DNA of 64,000 nucleotides from Epichloe hybrida (taxonomy: Eukaryota > Ascomycota > Sordariomycetes > Hypocreales > Clavicipitaceae): contig JAFEKR010000019.1 in the NCBI GenBank assembly GCA_019022495.1, positions 434,001 through 498,000 on the forward strand, read 5' to 3'. The translations under genes were made by a program, and so were the position numbers. Within the stretch, counting starts at the first letter, position 1, and every line of letters starts with the position of its first letter. This document shows, in pieces, positions 44,633 through 54,232 of the stretch. The notes beneath the pieces were generated by a model that was given only the letters and a program-made list of their open reading frames with translations, searched no databases and had not been told where the DNA came from.

Positions 44633-46582
44633 CTACTGACCTTCAGACTTAACCCTAATTGGTAAATCTTTGGTATCTCCCGCCACAGGCGCCCCGTCCT
44701 GCTTCCTCTCATCCGTCCCCTTCCCCGTAATCTTCTCAACAACACCCGCGACCTTCTCACCCAAGGTTACCTGGGCTGCCTCGGCAGCTTTAGCCGCCTT
44801 TTTGGCTTTCTTCTTCTCCTTTTCCTCCTGCTTCTTCCTCTTAGCAGCTTCTTCGGCAGCACGGGACTCGGCACTGCCTCCAAACTGCGCCTTCCATTCC
44901 GCTACCTTCTTGTCATCAATGCGAGTAAAAAGGTAAGCAGCCTTGCCAATCTTGTGGCCACTCTTGAGAATCTCGGGGTTCCAGACATCTGGAATGAAGC
45001 CGAGTGTCGCGTTCAGCTGTTTGCAGATGGACTCGGATGTTGAGGGCATGTATGGCGAGGCGAGAGACGCGAGCAAGTGGCAGAGATTGAGGGCGAAGCC
45101 AATCACAGTCTTGGTCCGCTCGGGGTGCTCGACCAGGTTGGTATTGTCCAGTCTGTACTGGAGCAGGGTGTTGCCCTCAGTACTGATCTCCATAAGCTTT
45201 CTCACACCAGCGCGAATGTGTACCTTCTCCATCTCGTCCACGTACTCGGCGAGGAGGCCATTGACGCGAGCAATCCACCCAGGGAAGTCAAACGTGTCGT
45301 CAGTGTAAGAGGCAGAAAATTCGGGAACGGTGCCATCACATTTGGCATTGACAAACTTGACAATTCGGTTGACAAAATTTCCAAAGTTGGCAAGCAGTTC
45401 GCTGTTGTTGGAAAGAAAAAACGCCTGCCATTCGAATTGGGTGTCGGCAGTCTCGGGACGATTTGACAAGAGGTAGTATCTCCAAACAGACGGCGAGATA
45501 CCAATCTCCTTGACTTGGTTGCCAAAGACACCGACCCCTCGCGACTTGGAAAACTTTCCATTCTCGTAGTTGAGATACTCAGTCGTAGACAGGTGGTTCA
45601 GCATGGTCCACTTCTCACCTGTTCCAATCTTGGATCCAGGGAAAATGACGGTGTGGAAAGGAACATTGTCCTTGCCCATGAACTGGTAGAGAGAAACGTC
45701 CTCGGGGTTCTTCCACCACTTCTCCCATTCGTCAGTGTAGTTGGCTGTGATGGATGGGTATCCAATGCAAGCGTCAAACCACACATAGATGACCTTCTTC
45801 TCGTAGCCAGGCAATGGGATCGGGACACCCCACTTGAGGTCCCTGGTAATACTTCGACCCTCGAGGCCCTTGGTCAGCCACGATTTGGTGATGGCGGTAC
45901 CGTTTGCGGGCCAACCGTATTTCTTGTGCGCATCCTCAAACCACTTCTCAATGGAAGGTTGGAGCTCGTTGAGCTTTAAGAAGATGTGCTTGGTATCGCG
46001 AGGCACGGGCTGAGCTCCATCAACCTTGCACCGAGGCTTGATCAGCTCGAACGGGTCCAAAAGACCTCCACACTTGTCACACTGGTCACCTCTGGCATCG
46101 TCGTAGCCGCATTTCGGGCATGTTCCCTCGACGAATCGGTCGGCCAAGTATCCATCGTGCTTTTCGCAGTAAGGCTGGGTTGTCGTGCGCTCCTCGAGCA
46201 GCCCATTTTTGTGTAGTTTGGAAAAGATTTCCTGCACAATCTCCGTCTGCTTTTCCGTCGTAGTACGTCCAAAGTAGTCGAATCCAATCTCGAACCAGTC
46301 GTAGACTTCCTTGTGCTTTTTGTGGAACTCATCGCAAAGCTGCTGAGGGGTCTGGCCCGTCTCGAGGGCTTTCGTCTCGGTAGCAGTTCCGTACTCGTCT
46401 GTGCCGCAGATGTAGAGCGTGGGACGGTCGCGAAGTTTGCTAAAGCGGGAGTAGACGTCGGCACTGAGCACGCTACCCACGACATTTCCCAGGTGCGGTA
46501 CGTTGTTGACGTAGGGCAGGGCAGAGGTAATGAGGATATTCCTCTTGCCCTTGACGGGAAGGATTGGGGTTTCAACCGGCAT
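44633..46582 (-). CDS. MES1: Methionyl-tRNA synthetase, cytosolic
   Basis: Charges tRNA-Met with methionine. A single exon of 649 residues. It starts right before the catalytic core; the yeast GST-like N-terminal extension is absent, as in many filamentous fungi. Class I motifs: the HIGH-type site in ALPYVNNVPHLGN, zinc-knuckle Cys pairs (CPKCGYDD, CDKCGG), VIYVWFDACIGYPS, and the KMSKS-type KFSKSRG. The anticodon-binding domain follows (LLSNRPETADTQFEWQAF to FIPDVWNPEIL). The C-terminus is a Lys/Glu/Ala-rich helix (KRKKQEEKEKKKAKKAAKA) with a basic tail. Divergent from the Lto1 gene. Confidence 0.96.
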   Translation of the reverse strand: MPVETPILPVKGKRNILITSALPYVNNVPHLGNVVGSVLSADVYSRFSKLRDRPTLYICGTDEYGTATETKALETGQTPQQLCDEFHKKHKEVYDWFEIGFDYFGRTTTEKQTEIVQEIFSKLHKNGLLEERTTTQPYCEKHDGYLADRFVEGTCPKCGYDDARGDQCDKCGGLLDPFELIKPRCKVDGAQPVPRDTKHIFLKLNELQPSIEKWFEDAHKKYGWPANGTAITKSWLTKGLEGRSITRDLKWGVPIPLPGYEKKVIYVWFDACIGYPSITANYTDEWEKWWKNPEDVSLYQFMGKDNVPFHTVIFPGSKIGTGEKWTMLNHLSTTEYLNYENGKFSKSRGVGVFGNQVKEIGISPSVWRYYLLSNRPETADTQFEWQAFFLSNNSELLANFGNFVNRIVKFVNAKCDGTVPEFSASYTDDTFDFPGWIARVNGLLAEYVDEMEKVHIRAGVRKLMEISTEGNTLLQYRLDNTNLVEHPERTKTVIGFALNLCHLLASLASPYMPSTSESICKQLNATLGFIPDVWNPEILKSGHKIGKAAYLFTRIDDKKVAEWKAQFGGSAESRAAEEAAKRKKQEEKEKKKAKKAAKAAEAAQVTLGEKVAGVVEKITGKGTDERKQDGAPVAGDTKDLPIRVKSEGQ

Positions 46583-47207
46583 GACACAGTTTCTCGTAGA
46601 TTTTCTTCGGTGCTGTCTGCCTGGACGAAAAAAGTAGGTTGCGGTTGGGAGAAGTTGTATTACGGCGTCAGTGGACTAATCAGAGGAAGGGAAGTGAAGG
46701 GGCAGAGCAGAGCAAGCACTGATGAAGCTGAGTCACCCGGGCTCCGAGATCTGACGTTTTGCGCGGGCAGGCGCATGGAGGGGTCCTGCCAAAATCGGCT
46801 GATGAGCCCCTCCTCACATTTTTGTCGAAGAGGGGCGGGCATGGCATTCTTCTTTGTTTTGTAAAACTTGACGAACATATCCGGGACCCGGGAGATATGT
46901 TTAAACACCAAATCAATCCGCTATTTCCCTCCCTTCTTATAAGCAGTACATCCGTCTCATCCTTCTCATCCCCCTCCAAACTCTCACCAGAAAAAAAAAA
47001 CAGACAAGAACATCATTCCCCCCCTCCCATTGAAGCCCTACATGACCAACAAGCCAAACGTCATTCCCCCCAACTCTACGCCCAAAATGCCCCACCACAT
47101 CACCACCACTCTGTGCCCATCACACCAAAATCTTTGATGTACATCTCGGTCACTCACTCCCTCACTCACCCATACCGCCCCATACCAAGCAAACTCGGGG
47201 ACACACC
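46583..47207. other. Divergent promoter region of MetRS and Lto1 genes
   Basis: About 625 bp. CT-rich tracts with CACTCACTCACC elements lie just before the Lto1 start. No gene seen. Confidence 0.5.
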
Positions 47208-47660
47208 ATGTCTTCCCCAGACCCCTTCGACGATATCCTCAACCTCGAGCAAAACTTCTACCAACGGGGCTACTCGCAAGGCCTCGCAGACGGCGCCAAA
47301 GCCGGCCGCCTAGAAGGTCGACAATTCGGCATGCAAAAGGGTTTCGAAAAGTTCCTCGAGAGCGGGAGGCTAGCCAGCCGGGCCATAATCTGGGCCAACA
47401 GGATCCCGAGGATCCCGGCAGCAACGGGCTCTTCTCCAGGTGGCGCCTCAGCAGCAGAGGCAGCAGAGGCAGCCAAGACGTGTTCTCTGCCGCAGTTGCC
47501 GAGGAACGCCAGACTAGACAAGAACATCAAGATGCTGTACGCGCTCGTCGAGCCGGATACGTTGTCGACGGAGAACAGCGACGAGGGGGTGCAGGACTTT
47601 GATGATAGGGTGAAGAGGGCGCAGGGCAAGGCGAAGATTGTGGAGAGGATGACATGCTGA
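47208..47660 (+). CDS. LTO1: Lto1 / Yae1-domain protein, Fe-S adaptor
   Basis: With Yae1, Lto1 links the cytosolic Fe-S assembly machinery to the ABC protein Rli1. A single exon of 150 residues starting MSSPDPFDDILNLEQNFYQRGY. The deca-GX3 segment characteristic of the family is clear: GYSQGLADGAKAGRLEGRQFGMQKGFEKF, with Gly about every fourth residue. A C-terminal Cys ends the protein (ERMTC); yeast Lto1 ends in a Trp that serves as a targeting signal, so the ending here differs, which may be a real lineage difference. An Ala/Glu-rich insert follows the deca-GX3 region. Confidence 0.85.
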   Translation: MSSPDPFDDILNLEQNFYQRGYSQGLADGAKAGRLEGRQFGMQKGFEKFLESGRLASRAIIWANRIPRIPAATGSSPGGASAAEAAEAAKTCSLPQLPRNARLDKNIKMLYALVEPDTLSTENSDEGVQDFDDRVKRAQGKAKIVERMTC

Positions 47661-47938
47661 TTCGGAGGCAGCGGAGTCTTGGGTAAACTAAATTGCGTAT
47701 TGCGTATTGTGTTTTTGGCGTTTTTGGCGTTTAGTTGGGGTGGTTTGGCATTTGAGGCGACGAGTTGTAGACGGGTAGGGCGTATTTTGAAGAACAGAAC
47801 ATTCGGCAAGGTACATGAGAAATGAAGTCTTTAATTTGTCGTCACAAAGGAGAGAAGCCTAGCATCTATGGTTACCACCACCGTCCTTCTTATATACAAT
47901 AATTTCACACAAGATCCCCCCGCCCCCCTCCCAAACAA

Positions 47939-48761
47939 TCACTGAAAACTCCGGCAAGGATATCTACGCCAAGTTAGCATGGTCCTGTACCTTTCCCAGT
48001 AGATTCCCATTCCCATGCGCCTCCGTCAAACGGAGATGAATCGAAGGGAGACAAAAGAAAATAGCAACTCACCCAGAAGGATAGGTATTCTCCTCGGCCA
48101 ACTCATACCGATGAACATCCCAGCTGCCCTTTGCCAAGCTCTGTCCGCTAGGCAGCGGCGGCAGCCCATTCACAAACACTTCCTTGGTGACATCGGCAGA
48201 CGCCTTCTCCAAGCACTTGGCCAGCCCAGTCTCGCCCTCCTCCTGCGCCGCAACAAGCTGCTTCTCGCCGGCTTCCCCGATCAATTCGACCTTGGGGCTA
48301 GCGGCGCTTCCGAGAGTCAACAGGCTCGCCACATCGGCCTGCTTCATGACGCTCAGCTTAGGGTAGTGCCTGCGGTGGTCGCGCTTCCAGTAGGGATTGT
48401 CGGCGATGTCGCCGGCGGGTATCGTGACGGGATCTTCAAACGTCATGGGGTCGTTGCTGCCGGGCGCTGGGTTACGGTAGTACGGGTTCAGAGGAACGCC
48501 GTTGGAACGGTTGGGGTCGATGGCGAGGGCCCGGCGGAGCGTTTCCCATATTCCTGCGGACTGAACGGTTTGTTTCTACAAATCGAAACTCGGCAGAATG
48601 CGTCAGTCAATTTCACCATGTTGCTTGAGAGGGGGTTTAAAAAAACACGGAGAGAATAGAGAGGGGGGGTCGGTCAATCGAGCTGGTGGGCGGGAATTGG
48701 GATGTACCTTTGCAATGGAAACAAGGCCTCCGGCAGCCTTTGCCACCGCCTGTGTCGACAT
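47939..48761 (-). CDS. NADH:ubiquinone oxidoreductase 21.3 kDa subunit (fungal complex I)
   Basis: An accessory subunit of mitochondrial complex I. Exons 48761-48708, 48575-48073 and 47963-47939 join in phase to 193 residues. The start MSTQAVAKAAGGLVSIAK continues after the intron with KQTVQSAGIWETLRRALAIDPNRSNGVPLNPYYRNPAPG, then EDPVTIPAGDIADNPYWKRD, YPKLSVMKQADVASLLTLGSA and LPPLPSGQSLAKGSWDVHRYELAEE; this is the fungal 21.3 kDa subunit pattern. The last exon (25 nt, GYPCRSFQ) rests on a GTGAGT donor, a TGCTAAC branch site and GCGTAG, and could be wrong; without it the frame stops directly after the donor. Confidence 0.85.
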
Positions 48762-49370
48762 ATTGACGTTGCGATGGGGTGAGGGGGAATTGACAAGGCG
48801 ATCGCTTGTGGAGGGAAAGTGGTAGATGGGGCTTAGACTGAGCGTTTGGAGGTTGGATATGCGTTTGCGATCATTGGGTGCTGGTGTGGAGATTAGCCGA
48901 TGCTTTGCCGTGCTTACCCTGCATGTGAGTCGAAGGTGGAGGATGATCCTGGATGAACAACCTTCTGTGTGTCAAAGCTGTATGTGCTCTGTGTAAAAGC
49001 GTAGATCCTGAATCTAGTTTTTGCCGTGACTGCGCGTCGGAGACCAAACGCTCATGCTGGCAAACCAATTTCATCATTCTGCGACCGCCGTGCTAGTGAA
49101 CCAGATTTCAAACCCACACGCCAAAGTACCAGCACAATTCTAAGATTGAATAAAATTGCCTGCTGTTCCGATTCCATAATTACCGCGTAAACAAAAACAT
49201 AAAAAGCCATCTATACCAACCCTTTCCTCGATCCCTAATCCCTTTTCACAAAAACTCTGATCCCGTAAGCGAAGCTCCATAAAACCTAGTTTATCATCTC
49301 GCCTTATTCACGGCTTTGTCTCCCGTCTCCCGCAAGAAGGGAAAAAGAAAAAAAAAAACAGGAGAAAAAT
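48762..49370. other. Intergenic region
   Basis: About 610 bp with no supported gene. AT-richer sequence near 49135-49215; short A run near 49345. Confidence 0.5.
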
Positions 49371-50238
49371 TCACTCCTTAAGCTCCTCCACCAAGGCCTT
49401 CACTCTTTCCACCGTTGCCGCAGGGCCGCCCGACTCAGCAACAAGCACCTTGCCCTTCTTGTCCACGACAAAGACGCCACGCTGTGTACCCTTTGGCTGC
49501 TTCTTCAACCCGATAGCCGCGATCAGAGTCGCCTGTGGGTCGCAAAGCAGGGGATATTGAAGCTTCTGCTTCTCCTTGAACGTGGTGTTCGCCTTGGTAG
49601 AGTCGGCGCTGAGACCGTAGATGGCGAGACCCTCTGCGGTGAGAGGGTCGTAGGAGTCGCGGAAGAGGCAGACTTGGTTGGTGCCTGGTGAGAACGAAAA
49701 CAACGAAAACGTCAGCAAAGATTGGTCACTTGCGGATTTTTAAACACTTGGGTACGCTACAGCCAAAGCGGGAAGCCAAGGCTTGATGTTGTCGTCAGAA
49801 GTGAGAGAGAGCCCATCATCTCCTCAGCGATATCAATTCCCGCAACGCAAGCAAAACATAGGATATGAAGAACGTACAACCCGGAGTAGAAGCCTTGGGA
49901 TAAGTAAAGAGCACAACACCACTCTCACTCTCTTCCACAAGCTCCTTCAGACTAGTCTTCTTGCCATCGTTTGTTTCAATCTCACCCCCAAAGCCATCGA
50001 GGTCAATAACGTCACCCACAGCGACGACCTTGTTGGCGGCCACAGCGGGAGGAGAAACAGCAGCACCAGCAGCAGCAGCAGGGGCAGCAGGAGCGTCCTT
50101 CTTGGTCGCAGCTTCCTCCTTTTTGGAAGCAGCAGCCTTCGCTTTAGAGGGTCTACCAGCTTTGGAGGCCCTTTTTACAGCTGGTGCTGGAGCGGGAGGT
50201 GGCTGCGGCGCCTTGCGCTTGCGCAGCTCGACAGGCAT
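49371..50238 (-). CDS. DOT5: Nuclear thioredoxin peroxidase Dot5 (PrxQ/BCP type)
   Basis: A peroxiredoxin of the bacterioferritin-comigratory/PrxQ class; yeast Dot5 is nuclear and reduces alkyl hydroperoxides. Exon 1 (50238-49878) and exon 2 (49684-49371) join over a 193-bp intron to 224 residues. The N-terminus is Lys/Ala/Pro-rich (LRKRKAPQPPPAPAPAVKRASKAGRPSKAK), likely a nuclear localisation region. The catalytic domain starts VAVGDVIDLDGFGG; the intron lies inside the active-site codon, joining YPKASTPG to CTNQVCLFRD, with the peroxidatic Cys in TPGCT and the second Cys five residues on, as in the PrxQ class. C-terminal KKGKVLVAESGGPAATVERV completes the fold. Confidence 0.9.
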
Positions 50239-51204
50239 GTTTGGAGGTAGGTGGGGAGAGGAGCCGAGAAGGAAAATGCGATTGCACAAAGTCGACGGCT
50301 GAGGGGGGGGGAAACTATGCAGAAATGAAACCTGACAGAGGCGCGGACGAGGTGGAATTTGGCAAAACTGTGGGAAGAAAGGTAAAGAGGAAGAGGAAGT
50401 AGGAAAGCAAGAGGTAGACGGGGAGGTCACTCTGAAGGTGAAAACGAGCTCTACTGATGGGGGCACCCGTTTGAACTGCGCGCGCCTGGGATGGCGCAAA
50501 GCTGTATGGTCTTCTGCTGGTCTGCACGGCGGAGGACGTGGTAACGTGGGAAACGGGAGAGAGGGGGGGGGGAGTGCCCGGCTGTATTATTCCATGGGCT
50601 CATGGCTTGTTCCTGGCGCTAATCAATCATCACATCGCAGCTTGCGCTGGGCTGGGCAGGGCCGGGGGGAGGGGGGAGACCCCTTGCTTGGCACCTGGGC
50701 TGATGGAAACATGTCAAGTCTTCCTTCCAGCCAAGCCCGTCAGACGTCTGGCGTGATTGAAGAAGACGACCGGGACATCCATCCGGAGCTTGGACCAGCG
50801 GCCGATCCGGGAGAATTAGCTTTGCGCAAGCACTTTCTCACTCACCAGTGTCACCACTCACCACTCACCACACTCAACCACTCAACCACTCAACCACTCA
50901 ACCACTCAACCACTCAACCACTCAACCACCCCATTCACTCTCACTCTCTCACTCCACAACTTATTCACTCGTCGCTCACCCGCGCCCGTGTATTGCCTCT
51001 TTCTGCCACGCTGCCACGCTGTCACGCTGTCACGGCAGGTTGCTCGCTGGGTTCCGAGGCAAACGGAGTCATCGACTGAGGTCCAAAAACAACAGTCCTC
51101 CTCATGGACCCCCGAGTAAGAATCTCCTCGTCACAGAAATCAAGGCAAACTAGCCGCCGAAAAGATGAATTTCATTACTAAATCACCCTGTTCGTCAGAA
51201 ATTC
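50239..51204. other. Intergenic region with CTCAACCA tandem repeat
   Basis: About 965 bp with no supported gene. Seven perfect copies of CTCAACCA lie at 50873-50928, flanked by looser CACTCAC repeats, and CACGCTGCCACGCTGTCACGCTGTCACG near 51006-51036. G run near 50563-50571. Confidence 0.6.
50873..50928. repeat. 8-bp tandem repeat (CTCAACCA)7
   Basis: Seven perfect, uninterrupted copies of CTCAACCA. It gives a Thr/Gln/Pro/Leu/Asn/His repeat in short open frames that should not be taken for genes. Confidence 0.95.
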
Positions 51205-51387
51205 ATGGCACCCGTCGCTGCATTTGCCATGGCCAGCGTGCTATTTGTGTAAGTAATCTGCCCGCGGCCATTGATCACATCGTACACTGTACACTGCATC
51301 GGACTAGAGACTCATGCGTGCTGGTTCTTACACAGATATACGAGGTCGTCCATCAGAGCGGCAAGAAGGCAAGCAGGGCGAAGGTAG
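51205..51387 (+). CDS. Putative very small single-span protein
   Basis: Exon 1 (51205-51248) encodes MAPVAAFAMASVLFV; a GTAAGT...TTACACAG intron of 87 bp leads to exon 2 (51336), YTRSSIRAARRQAG, with a stop at 51385-51387, giving about 31 residues. The pattern of a short hydrophobic N-terminus followed by YxRxSIxxAKxxA is one I associate with very small uncharacterised fungal membrane proteins (DUF4748-like). The stop overlaps a GTAGCA that could be a third donor, in which case the protein would be longer, as most relatives I recall are 60-80 residues. Support is limited to one good splice junction and that pattern. Confidence 0.45.
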
Positions 51388-52011
51388 CAAACTTATTCCT
51401 CCTTCGTCACATCAACTATCCACCTCTCTCCCCCTCTTCCCCTCTCTGTGTTGCGTGTTTGTTTGTGTGCGTGCGTGCCTGCGCATAACGTGAATTGAAG
51501 TTCATCAAGCCATTACAATTCACATGCTATGTGCGTCGACGACGATGCTACACCCATTCCCGTCCCATACCCGTTCCATTCTCAGCAGCCTCCTCGCCCT
51601 GACTCTTCCACCATCCACGCTCTTTCGGGCTCGACGGCCCCCTGGCTTTGTTTTGCTTGGTGCCCATCAAACGCAAATTCCATGTATGCAGTTTTGGTAC
51701 GAACAAATGGAATAGAAATAATATTCGCGCCTTGAGTATTTCCGACATTTTGAAAAAAAAAAAAATCCCAATGCCCATCAACGTATTTCGCCTATGCTAC
51801 AACTGTTCCTTGTTCAGAGGGGGCTATCTGGGGCGATACCTTTATAGCCCACTGCGTCCTCTCTTTGATGAGTCGAAGTCGATGTGAGTGTATGTGTGTG
51901 TGTTTCGTGTGAGTGCGTGTCTTCTAGGGAATGAAAACATACTTTGTGTCGTATCCGTCACCTGCTAGCAATGATCGGCATGATACCCGGTACTGGGCCA
52001 TCGCCTATTGA
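51388..52011. other. Spacer after the small gene
   Basis: About 625 bp; T-rich and GT-rich runs near 51450-51485 and 51890-51915, A run near 51753. It may contain a further exon of the small gene. Nothing else supported. Confidence 0.45.
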
Positions 52012-53233
52012 TCAGTCTGTCCAGGAAGTTTTACTCTGCCCTTCGGCTTTCACCTGGTTGAGCAACCGCATGACGTACTCATATGTTAACATGGTGACCG
52101 TAGCAGCCGGAACAGCACGCATCATGTTGGTACCCAAACCAGCATAGAAGGCCCGCCAGCCTTCCTCTCGAAGAATGGTTCTGAACGTCATCACAATGCC
52201 CTTATACTTGCGATTGTCGACTGTCTTGCGCTCGGTCGGAGTAGTGATGCCAAGCCCTTGAAGGAACTGCTCCCCTGCTACCGGCCTCCGTTGAGTCTGA
52301 AGACGTGTTCGAATAACCTCGTGCGGGTACGTGGCACTGCTTGCCAGGATCTTGGATAGTACGGATGCTGACAAAATGCCCAACCAGTGTGCTTCCCCTG
52401 CGCCGCCTTCACCCATTCCCTCACCAGTGAACTGAGTCTTGAGATACTCGTACGTGGGAAATTGAACGGCCACGTGAGTGAGGCCGAGCAGCGCGGGCGT
52501 AAGTCCAGAGTAAAACGATATCAAGCCTTCAGACGTGTACATCTTTCTAGCGGCATCGAGAGTAGATCGGTAGTGCCAGGGGTGGTTCAGCGTCGGTCTG
52601 GCCGTGGGGGTGTTGCCAGGTTTGGGGTACATGAAATGGGCGGCGTGGTCTCTTGCGGGCGAGTGACTCTGTGACATGAGCCGCGTCTTGATGACCCATA
52701 CGGGATTTGTGACAAGGGTGCTGCTCCCTCCAGCGATGATGGAGGACCAGAAGTTGATGATGTGCGGGTTGTCTACGGTCATGTCAGCTTGAGCGATCGT
52801 CTTGACAATTCACGGAGCACTTCTGTCCACTGGTAACGAACGAGACCAAGTATCTCAACAAGAACTCACCGTGATACTGGGCCATCCAAACCTTGCTCTT
52901 GTTGTAGACGGTAAACCAAACGGCCCACGTGGGCAGGTATCCCATGACAATCGGACCCAGCCCGCGATACATGCCCCGAATTCCTTCATCTCGCCATATA
53001 ACTCTGGCTGTTCCCACCAGCCCATTGTACATCTTCGGTTGTCCAACGTGACGGCCATCTTGTAGCACTCTGTACATGCCCTGCGCCTGCAGTTTTGTCT
53101 TGATGACGTCAAGGGGACAGGTCACGACCCCGGAAGTAAAACCGCCTATTGCACCAGCCACGGCATTGAATTGGGTGTCGGAGGCAGAGGCGGCCCATTT
53201 CTGCAGAGGGGTCAAAGCCCCGATTTGTTGCAT
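52012..53233 (-). CDS. Mitochondrial carrier protein, probably NAD+/nucleotide type (Ndt1/Yia6-like)
   Basis: An inner-membrane carrier. Exon 1 (53233-52870) and exon 2 (52772-52012) join over a 97-bp intron to 374 residues. Three repeats each carry the PxDxxK-type signature: CPLDVIKTKLQ, NPVWVIKTRLM (Pro-x-Trp instead of the usual acidic residue) and YPHEVIRTRLQ. Characteristic pieces are GLGPIVMGYLPTWAVWFTVY in the first repeat, HPWHYRSTLDAARKMYTSEG between repeats 2 and 3, and YAGLGTNMMRAVPAATVTMLTYEY at the end. GYLPTWA and PVWVIKTR are typical of the pyrimidine/NAD/FAD carrier branch, so NAD+ is the best guess, but substrate choice within that branch is not certain. The start was taken at the first in-frame ATG. 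Confidence 0.85.
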
Positions 53234-53731
53234 TGGAAAGTCGGCCGAGGGTCGATATGAGGTTGTTGCATGTTCTGGTGTCGAGGAGAGGAAACGCAAG
53301 CTGATCAGAGTTGAGGGCGAGCCTAGATCTTGTCTATCTCCAAGGCTTCTTTTCCTTGTAACCCCCCTCCCCGAAAGGTCGGTGGTGCGTCGTTGTCCAA
53401 GTCGAGTTCAGTAAGCTGTCAATCCTAAAAGACTAATAAATAATGAGGAAATGCGCATTTCGCTCCCCCGGGCTGGCCTGTGCCGTCGAAGCCCACACCC
53501 ACAGTTGATGCCTGAGGTGAGCTGCCACACCCATCGCGCGGCGCTGCGTGAGGTGAGGGGGAGTCTGCAATCTGCAATCTGCATCTTGCATCTTGAACAC
53601 AGACAAGATGACGAGGCGCGACGAGGGAAATGGTGCGCGGCCATTTGATTCTTCATAAGCCAGCGCATCTCAAGCACTGGCGCCATGGAAATTTTTCTTC
53701 TCCCATCCACCTTCGACACGATCCGCGAACG
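53234..53731. other. Spacer before the decayed zone
   Basis: About 500 bp; (TCTGCAATC)2/(GCATCTT)2 short repeats near 53562-53595. No supported gene. Confidence 0.5.
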
Positions 53732-54232
53732 ATGCCTCTCCAACAGGGAAACCCGGCCCTCATAGCTGATTGCCCCAACAAGTCTGGTGGCTGGGAAAGC
53801 GGCGAGCATCATCAGCGCGACAGAGAAACAGACCTCAAGCTAAGCGGCGACAAGACCCTGCGGAATCAAGATCTTGTCCTCAAGATCTACGCAGTGCACG
53901 TCTCATTTTCTCCACTCCCTCGTAATGGCCTGAAGTTCACTGAAAGAAGGTGGCGTTGGGAGAGATCGAATCGTGAGCCTGACTGTGACGACTGTGAAGC
54001 AAGAGCGCTCTGTCTCGGGGCACTCATTCTAGATGCGCACGAACTCAAAGATTTCTGGCGGTTTTATAGGCCCCAAATCCAAAGGCCGACCTGGCTCCGG
54101 GAATCTCTTGCCATACGAATCCGGGAGCGTGACGCTCGCGATATCGAGAAGCCGAAATACAATTTCAAATCGCCGGACCTAGACCGACTCATCGACAGGC
54201 TGTGGACAGTTTATGACCTATTATACCCATGA
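53732..54232 (+). CDS. Hypothetical protein, possibly a remnant
   Basis: An open frame of 166 codons from the ATG at 53732 to TGA at 54230-54232. It is charged, with Arg and Asp/Glu spread throughout (KFTERRWRWERSNREPDCDDCEARALCLGALIL, then HELKDFWRFYRPQIQRPTWLRE), without signal peptide or membrane span. The balanced composition looks coding, but I recognise no family. Coding-like debris continues beyond its stop to about 55250 in more than one frame, so it may be the first intact part of a larger decayed gene. Confidence 0.35.
   Translation: MPLQQGNPALIADCPNKSGGWESGEHHQRDRETDLKLSGDKTLRNQDLVLKIYAVHVSFSPLPRNGLKFTERRWRWERSNREPDCDDCEARALCLGALILDAHELKDFWRFYRPQIQRPTWLRESLAIRIRERDARDIEKPKYNFKSPDLDRLIDRLWTVYDLLYP

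Noticed and set aside
50438..51079. 213-codon frame upstream of the small gene
   Set aside because: Mostly the CTCAACCA tandem repeat and promoter sequence; no conserved features.
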